64,000 nucleotides of DNA from contig NC_077247.1 in assembly GCF_947179165.1 (NCBI RefSeq), forward strand, positions 42,948,935 to 43,012,934, given 5' to 3'. Every line of letters starts with the position of its first letter. Position 1 is the first letter of the stretch. The position numbers and the translations under genes are program-made. Source of the stretch: Solanum dulcamara (taxonomy: Eukaryota > Streptophyta > Magnoliopsida > Solanales > Solanaceae). Shown one piece after another: positions 56,871-64,000 of this stretch. Under the pieces are notes generated by a model, which worked only from the letters and a program-made list of their open reading frames with translations, did not search any database and had not been told where the DNA came from.

Positions 56871-58243
56871 TATCACGATCCGAATCTGGGTGTGATGACA
56901 CTCATCTCAACCCACCGAGACAAGTCAGCCTAAAATCCAACGGAAATTAAATGCGGAAGTAAATGAGATAAATTAAAGTTTAACTAAGTCAAAAATAAGT
57001 AAATAATCTCAAAATCCCCCAAGACTGATTGTCACGTGTACAAGCCACTGATACATTACCGAAGTACGAAAGAAAATATAGTCTCAATGTCTTTGTCTCT
57101 AGAATAGGAATAAAACATAATAAAAGAGTAAGACGTGTCCGCTAGATGGATGTAATAACTATCTCAATACTCGAAATGATAGCCTCGGATGTGGTAGGAA
57201 ACACTAGGAGATCAAGCAGGTCCGAGATCACAACCTACACAAGTGTAGAAGTAAGGGGTGAGTACCAAACAACATGGTACTCAGCAAGTGGACAACTAAA
57301 ACTAAGCAAAGTTCAATAGATACAAGTACTCATGTCCTCCCAACCTAACCTTGTTAACTACAATCTGCATAAAACCAGCTCAATTCTACACTTGTACAAT
57401 AATAACAGTAATACAGTCCACGAATACTCATCAATAGTCTCATCAATGAATCATATCAAATCAAGTTCAGCATATACAGAGCAATAAAGGGGTAAACACA
57501 AATTCACAAATATCAGAAAGGTGCAATGCAATGCAATAAAATAATGCATGTTTGTCCTATTGGTACACTTCCACTGAATCACAGTCCGAAATTCTTGGGG
57601 GACATTTCTATCCATGTTATCTGCCACGAACCGTGTGGCCCAACCTCTTTGTTTCATAATATCTGTCACGGAGCGTGTGGTCCGACCTTTTTGTTTCATA
57701 TCATTTTCAGTCTCAGCACAATATGTCAGAACCAATGCAATTAATTTATGTTTATATGATTCACGATAATAACATGACAACAACAATAATTTTTCCTTTC
57801 TCATATCAACATAGTAATTTCACATGTCCAAAATAAATCCATAATCTCATCACATCAATTCCACCAATACATGTCATTAGATTGTCATTTTATACACCTT
57901 ATCTCCATTTTAAGGCCAATCATACAGTTAATAACTCAGTCCAATTCTCACTACTCCTCAGTGCATAGAACAAGGAAATACAAGTATCTACAAGCTTAAA
58001 CTGAGGTTTAGAAATTCACTTACCTCAAATAATTAAGCAATCACTCTAGAACTTGAGTCTTCCCTTTTCGTTGGTCTTCCAAATTAATGTAATCTAGTCA
58101 AATAAATAATCACAATAAGATTTCGAAATTAACAATATTCATATCACTATATGTCCATCCTAGATCAAAAACTTACCCAAATCTATAATCAAATCCTAAA
58201 TATCAAGTCTAGGATGTCACGATCCAATTCCTTAGGTCATGAT

Positions 58244-59616
58244 TAGGGCTGGGCATAAAATACCAAAAATCGAATTATCGAACCAAACCGGCTATTTCGG
58301 TATTTCGATATTCGATAATTCGGTTTGATATTCGGTATCAAATTTTATATTTCGATATTTCAGTTTTGGTATTCGGTATTTACAAATATACCATTAGGTA
58401 TTCGATAAATACCGAATACAGAAATTAAATAAGTAAATGACCAACCGGTCCAGCCCATTGTATTTTCAATTCTATAGGGCCTAAAGGAGTAAAGACCCAT
58501 AAACATATTACTAAAATGTCCAGCCCAAATACCTTAAGTAAACGTATTATGAGGGGAAGATTTTTAAAGGAGAAAAACCTAAACATTTCCCTCTCCATTT
58601 TTCTACCTAGTTGCCACCCCTAACTCTTTGCTTACCTCTCCTTCTCCATCATCCAAATCACCACCAAAACAAACTTCTTAGTTCCACCATGTCTTCCAGT
58701 CACCTCAGCCATGAAAACGGCCAAACAACCATCACAACAACTCCACCATAAGCTCCACCAGTAACCAATGAACCTCCAAGCTCAAGAAAAAAATGAGAAA
58801 TCTCTGATGGATCAGTTCACCATTTTCTCTTTCCTCAACAACGGGCTTAAGCTTATGAGACAGATCTACTCTCCGTCGAGTCCCAATAACAAACTACAAC
58901 TAAAACAGCTCCAAACCTCCGCCAAAAATGGTGAAAATCACCACCCAGTTCTAGCTAAGTCTCAACGAAGCAAATCTGCCCTATCACTTCCATTCTATCT
59001 TCTTCGGTAATAATTTTTTACTGTTATACCTTTGTTTTATATCATTTTTGTTGAATTGACTGATTTCATTTACAGCCTTTGTTGAAGAAGTTCATTTCTT
59101 ATTTGGCAGCAGATGTTTTGTCATTGTCTACACCGAATCTAAGGCCTAGGGTTGAGTTGGATCGAGCAATTATATAGCTTGGGATCAAAGTATTGTAGGA
59201 AGTAGTTGCCTTCTATTCCCTCTTGTGTGAGATATTGTATTCTTCATTTTTATTTTTCTTATTGTTACCCTTTTTGTGTCTTGAAGGCTTGAATTCTTAG
59301 AGCCTCCAGCTTTTGAAGAAGGCATTTTAGATGTTTAGGCAGCAACATTGTTTAAATGTTTAGTTTGTTATTAAAAATCTTCACATCTTTATTGTTGCTA
59401 TTGTGAATATGATATACTAACATATTTCGTGTATACTTTGACTTTAATATGGTATTACCGAATACCAAATCGAACCGAATTTTGATTTACCGATTATCGA
59501 ATTACAGAACCGAACTTTGAAAGTTCGGTATTTGGTATATACTTTGAATTATCGAATCCGAATTATCGAATCCAAACTTTAAAAATACCAAACTGAATAC
59601 CGAACGCCCAACCCTA
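58244..59616. mobile_element. Non-autonomous hAT transposon, 1373 bp
   Basis: Flanked by a perfect 8-bp duplication GTCATGAT (58236-58243, 59617-59624). Termini are inverted: TAGGGCTGGGCATA on the left and, read from the right, TAGGGTTGGGCGTT. Subterminal DNA is full of ATTCGGT / ACCGAAT words, as in plant hAT elements. It lacks a BED finger or hATC dimerisation region. Removing it restores CTTAGGTCATGATGGCACC. Confidence 0.85.
58689..59150 (+). pseudogene. Gene-like segment inside the hAT element, origin unknown
   Basis: GC-richer and unlike the surrounding AT-rich ends. It has an ATG at 58689 (MSSSHLSHENGQTT) that stops early, and an 80-codon frame at 58768-59010 containing QFTIFSFLNNGLKLMRQIYS and KSALSLPFYLLR. 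An intron-like segment starts at GTAATAATTT (59008) and ends TTCATTTACAG (59076), after which the sequence continues CCTTTGTTGAAGAAG. This could be a captured host-gene fragment. No family was recognised. Confidence 0.4.
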
Positions 59617-60411
59617 GTCATGATGGCACCTACTATAACCCTCTAGTAGGTAAGTCAACCTTTCAACCCAGAACTTCAAGTAATGGGTTTAAAGGCAGAA
59701 ACTAAATAAGATTATCGAATTATAAAAGTAAACAGAATGAATAAGCGGAAGTAAACCAAAACATATTTTAAAAAACTAAAGATTCCTCCCAGAACCTGGA
59801 AGTTACAAGTACAGAGCTCCTACAAAATAAAATACGAGTACAAGTCCCGAAAGTAGACCAAAAATATATATAACAACTGGCTAGTCTCAGAAGGCAAAAG
59901 ACGCGCCATCCATGTTGAAGGAGACAGGAATTATCCAAAAATGTCAAATACTCACCCTTGTCTCCGAAAGTGACTGCAACAGGCTCGATTTATCCATGGT
60001 GATAGCTGATGCTCGGTCCTGCATCACGAAAGTAGATATAGAGTGTGTATGAGTACGAAGAAAACAGGTACCCAGTAGGCATCATAGGCCGAATGAGCAG
60101 AAAAGGTAAAAACAATATGAAAAAAAAGAATACCCTAAATAGGAGTCAACATAAGCATCAAAAGGGGAAAGAGTACTACCTATGAGAACTACAACTAACT
60201 ATATCTAATTGGGCCCCCATAAGCCCAGCTGGGACACTTGTGTGCAAGTTAAATAAAAACTCGGGCGAACCCCCATAAGCCCACCGAGTACACAGAATAG
60301 CTACAACTACCAAGGCTAGGAGCCAAGAATCTGCGATGTTAGGAGCCGAAGTACTATATCATTTCCAAACCCAGAATATTTTAGAGTCAATCGATCTAGT
60401 GGTGACTTAGG

Positions 60412-60690
60412 GGTCGAGGTCGGGACTGGGACCAGAATGCTCTCCCGAATGTTCAAAGTGGCCAAGGCCGGGACTGGGTATCCGGATGCTTGCCATAAAA
60501 CATAAGTGCGGTCGAGGCCGGGACTAGGTACCTTGATGCTCACCATAATACATCGGTATGATCGAGTCCGAGACTGGATACTTGGATGCTCATCATACTA
60601 GCTAGTCGGTAGAGGCCGAAGCTGAGTGCCAGGATGCTCTCCAATAATTCAGAACGGAGGCCGGGACTTGATACCCGGATGATCACAAAT
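60412..60690. repeat. Tandem repeat, period about 49 bp, six units, inside the solo LTR
   Basis: Units start near 60412, 60460, 60510, 60560, 60609 and 60656. Each has a form of GTCGAGGCCGGGACTGGGTA followed by CCGGATGCTC.CCATA. Confidence 0.8.
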
Positions 60691-63600
60691 AATTTATCCT
60701 ATGATACCAAACATTCTACTCCCCAACTAGAATACAACAGTACCAAAAAAAATCTTTTCCCAAATGAGTCAACCGATATGCCGCCAAGCTGAAATTGGAG
60801 CCAAAGTCAACGATCATGAAATCTAATATTCCTGACGCAACACAAAAGTCACGATTATATCGATTTATGGATGAAGATATTTTTAAGAGCAAGGGTAACG
60901 CCTAACTAAGGCCAAACTACCAGGCACTAGCCCGCTACACCATTCTACAAGGATCTAAGTCCACCGAAGCGACGCCGGGACATCTAGATCAAGTTTACAT
61001 ATTATACTAAGGCCAACATACCCCACAGTATCAACAACATCCTCATTCAACTCTCCTTATAATACTAACAAATAACGACAAGATACACATGCTTCTAAAT
61101 ATCTAAAACCCCATAATAAGCCTAAAGCATGATTTCTAACACCTAAGATATACAATCAAACTACCCAACTCAAATTCCAACTATTTCAACATGTTTTCAC
61201 ACATTCCAGCTCAATCTAAAGAAAGGTAAGACTGTAGCCTACTTGTAGGCTAAACACGAGGCTCCAAATTACTGTGCCGGAGCTTTTTTCTTACGAACTA
61301 CCTCAGAATATTTTCAAGCTGTCAAAAATAGAACCTCAATGTCAATACGGTCGTTTAGACACTAATTTTATAATTTTTGGAGACGAACCAATTTCGGGGT
61401 CGAAAATAGGAATTGTGGGACCCACATATGAAATTCTGGATTTGATCCCAAAATAGGTTCTAAACGTCACTCCAAGCTCACAAATCAGATTTATAACGCA
61501 ATTTGGAGTGGGAAATTACGTAAGACGATCAAACAATCAATTCCACATTTTCAAACTAAGAAAACAATATAAGGCAGCCTCTTTACACGTCGATTTCTCA
61601 AAAACGAATATCTTTCAATCAAAAAAATTATACCATGACATTCCTTGTGTAAACCCCCACAATTTAGCCTCAAAAATCACTCAAAACGGAGTTATATTGA
61701 ACAAGATACACTCTTCCAGATTTCCACAAAATTTATTTTGAAAATGACTAAATCAGTAACTAAAAATGCATTTTTACCTCAAACGAAGCTTCTCCTCCCA
61801 TTTTTGAGATTACCACGAGATTCTTCATGAAAGTATCTTGAATTTAGACCCTTGAATCAGCAAAATCGGGTTTATATAGGTCAAGAAACAATTACTCAAA
61901 GTTCTTCAAAAACCCATTCCGAAAATGGACACAGCAGTAATTAAAATCACTATTTTTACCTGAATCGAATGCTCCAAATCAGTTTTCAATCTCTCCAATG
62001 CATTTTCCACGAAATATCTCACAAGGTTGCCTTTTAAATCACCAAATTTGGAGCCCTAATGCTCAAGTTATGGAGTTTTAAAGTTAGAGAAAAATACCCC
62101 AAAAAATAATAACAGCAAATTGCTGCAGCCTTTTTTTGGAGAAATTCAAAATCTCCAACGGGGTGCTCGGAATTCATTCGGAATCCGATAAAAATAAATC
62201 AGATATGCTACCCCACTAAATGCGAAATTATGGACTCAATGGCGTAGTCAAAATTCTCATACGAGATCATTTTATTAAAAAGTGGATCCCACACCTAAAA
62301 GCCATTTTAAGTCATAATCCACAACTGGCCTCGATATTAGTTCAGAAGCCTTGAAAAGTGAAAGAAGGGTCGTTCTAGACCAAAATCAATATTCCAAAAC
62401 TAACCGCGCTGTCAAAATTTTTATTCGAGCGTGTTTTCTAAGAATGTTAACCAAAGTCAATCATAGACTAACTTTCAAAATCAAAAGTGTCAAATGGCCC
62501 CAAACTCATATCGATTGCCTCGATAGTCACTCCAAAAGTGCTACAAGCCTAATTTGGTCATTTTAGAGCTGATGAAACCCTCAGAATTTGAATTCGAGAT
62601 CTCGTTGACCCAAAACTTAAAAAGTCGCAACTAAACCAACTTAGGCCCTCAAAATACCAAAACGGACTCGGAACCTCTAAAAATTCAATCAACATTTCTT
62701 CTAGACCAAAAACCATCTAACGAATCCAATGGAGTCATCGGAATTCCATTCCGAGCATCAAAACTCCAAAAGTTGACCAAAGTCAAATCTTGCCTTAAAG
62801 TTCGTCAAATTTTCAACACAAGGCCTTTTATCTTCGTTACAACTCAAAACTGATTCCATAAAGTCTCTTAAGCCTATTTTAATATTTCGGAGCTGATGGA
62901 ATCGACGGAATTCTATTCCGAAACCCATATTTCCGATTGACTCCAAATACCACTTTTTAATACTTAAAGCTTATGAAACTCAAAATTTCCAAGGCCTTAA
63001 CTTTTAATGGGATTTTCTAAAAATCAATACCCGGTAACAATTAGAAACGTCTTGAGGCATCTAAAGGGAGGGGCAAAATAGTCATTTTACAAAAATTCCA
63101 AAAATGACCTTGAGGGTCATTACATAGGATTAAGTCTCAATTCCCCCAAACATCATAAATCCAATAGAATTCATATAATATAATACACCTAATATTTAAT
63201 TACATTAACCCATATACATATAAAAATTAGAAGTTGCAGCACGATATTCATAACAGATATTCCCAAACATAAAGCTAAAAGACCAAAACTGTATCAATTT
63301 ATGTAGGAATCTTACGCCCCACCCTTCTATGAATTTTCTTAGTTGGATCATCAATGTGCCATAAATGACCCACTACTTCTTGTCCTCATAAACTTACAAA
63401 ACCATCAAAAGTTGCAACAATAACTATGCTTTAACGTTGCAATTACCAATTTTCTATCTAACTTAATTGATATAATAATGACAATTTGATTTTCATCTAT
63501 TCAACATATATTAGCTATAAAAGATTAAACACTAACTACCAATTATTTATTTACCTGAACATGTAGTGTGAGGCGTCCTTCCTTCTCTCATCTCAGGATA

Positions 63601-63889
63601 TTAGCCGCAGTTGGATTGTGTTATAAAAAAACAATAACCTTCTTTAACTTATTTCAATAAATAGGTCAAGTGGTATATGACATTAAATAAATTATTAATT
63701 TGATCCACCAATTAAATTAATTCTCTAAAATTATCCATCAACTAATTAATCGAAGTTATCGAAAGGTTTAAAATTTTCAACTGAAATTTACGAAAAAGGG
63801 TCTTCTATGAAAGGAGGAGGACTCATTCTCTAAATGACCTAACGGATCATTACATTATCCACCACTAAAAACCCTGTTCGTCCTCGAAC

Positions 63890-64000
63890 ATAAAGTAAAA
63901 GAAAGTACCTAAAGCTTCGAAAAGCTGGGGATATCTAGCACGCATATCAGCCTCTGTCTTCCAAGTCGTCTCTCCGACTAAACGGTGTTTCTATTGTACC
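63890..64000 (-). pseudogene. Ty3/gypsy polyprotein C-terminal fragment, cut by window edge
   Basis: Minus strand: KHRLVGETTWKTEADMRARY then PQLFEALGTF and FEDEQGF. This is the end of the integrase region of chromovirus-like gypsy polyproteins (pattern VEEATWE.EADMR..YP.LF). A stop stands before KHRL in this frame, so the copy is probably defective. The rest lies outside the window. Confidence 0.75.

Larger units (their letters stand above)
58215..63124. mobile_element. Solo LTR of a related Ty3/gypsy element (about 3.5 kb without the hAT insert)
   Basis: Begins TGTCACGATCC and ends GGGTCATTACA, with a perfect 5-bp target duplication TAGGA at 58210-58214 and 63125-63129. No internal coding domain lies between, only LTR-type sequence and the hAT insertion at 58244-59616. 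Its termini resemble those of the outer LTR, so the two belong to related families. Confidence 0.75.
56871..63854 (-). mobile_element. 3' LTR of a Ty3/gypsy element, split by a nested insertion
   Basis: Outer LTR in two parts: 56871-58214 and 63130-63854, together about 2.07 kb. On the plus strand it begins TATCACGATCC (TG decayed to TA) and ends GGATCATTACA. It adjoins the end of a gypsy polyprotein at 63890-64000 on the minus strand, so it is the 3' LTR of an element whose body lies beyond the right edge. The purine-richer AGTGGTGGATAA just before the LTR start is the likely polypurine tract. Confidence 0.65.

Overview
This window is plant nuclear DNA, almost certainly from a Solanaceae genome and probably Solanum. 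The evidence is AT-rich intergenic DNA, intron-containing genes, IRT-type ZIP metal transporters like the clustered IRT genes known from tomato, two copies of a tRNA-derived SINE resembling the Au family, an RTE-type LINE 3' end and Ty1/copia and Ty3/gypsy debris. There are no bacterial features. Everything is read from sequence; no database search was possible, so family names rest on recognised motifs.

Layout. 1-13 kb is a transposon graveyard: a gag-only LTR element (633-2054), a Mutator-like remnant with the N-terminal transposase domain, a long-TIR element (6849-7689), a broken copia RNase H segment inside a 103-bp direct repeat, a SINE with perfect 17-bp target duplication, and a Ulp1-protease-bearing element invaded by 52-bp hairpin-forming tandem repeats. 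13-28.5 kb holds the main content: four intact IRT-like iron/zinc transporter genes, two on + (A 13373-16314, B 18027-21714) and two on - (C 22875-24242, D 25869-28475), so B and C meet tail to tail. All have three exons with identical exon 2 and 3 lengths. A, B and C share a rare GC-AG second intron while D has GT-AG. Exon comparisons show mosaic paralogues, which suggests gene conversion, and B has lost the core promoter shared by the other three.

29-38 kb carries a decayed PLS-class PPR pseudogene, an intact intronless P-class organellar PPR gene (32799-34430, -) and two LINE pieces in opposite orientations. 39.2-40.0 kb is a microsatellite of about 240 AAT units ending in an inverted ATT run, bounded by duplicated flanks. 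41.9-47.3 kb is an RBR-type E3 ubiquitin ligase gene with an N-terminal RNase H-like domain. 49.9-51.2 kb (-) is an O-fucosyltransferase-family Golgi protein gene with a 5'UTR intron; part of its upstream region is repeated near 55.7 kb. 54.3-55.0 kb is a 700-bp foldback element. From 56.9 kb to the end is a three-level nest: a hAT element (8-bp target duplication) inside a solo LTR (5-bp target duplication) inside the 3' LTR of a Ty3/gypsy element whose polyprotein end lies at the right edge.

The four ZIP genes are expected to work in iron (and zinc/manganese) uptake at the plasma membrane. The other genes (PPR, RBR ligase, O-fucosyltransferase) are unrelated neighbours.
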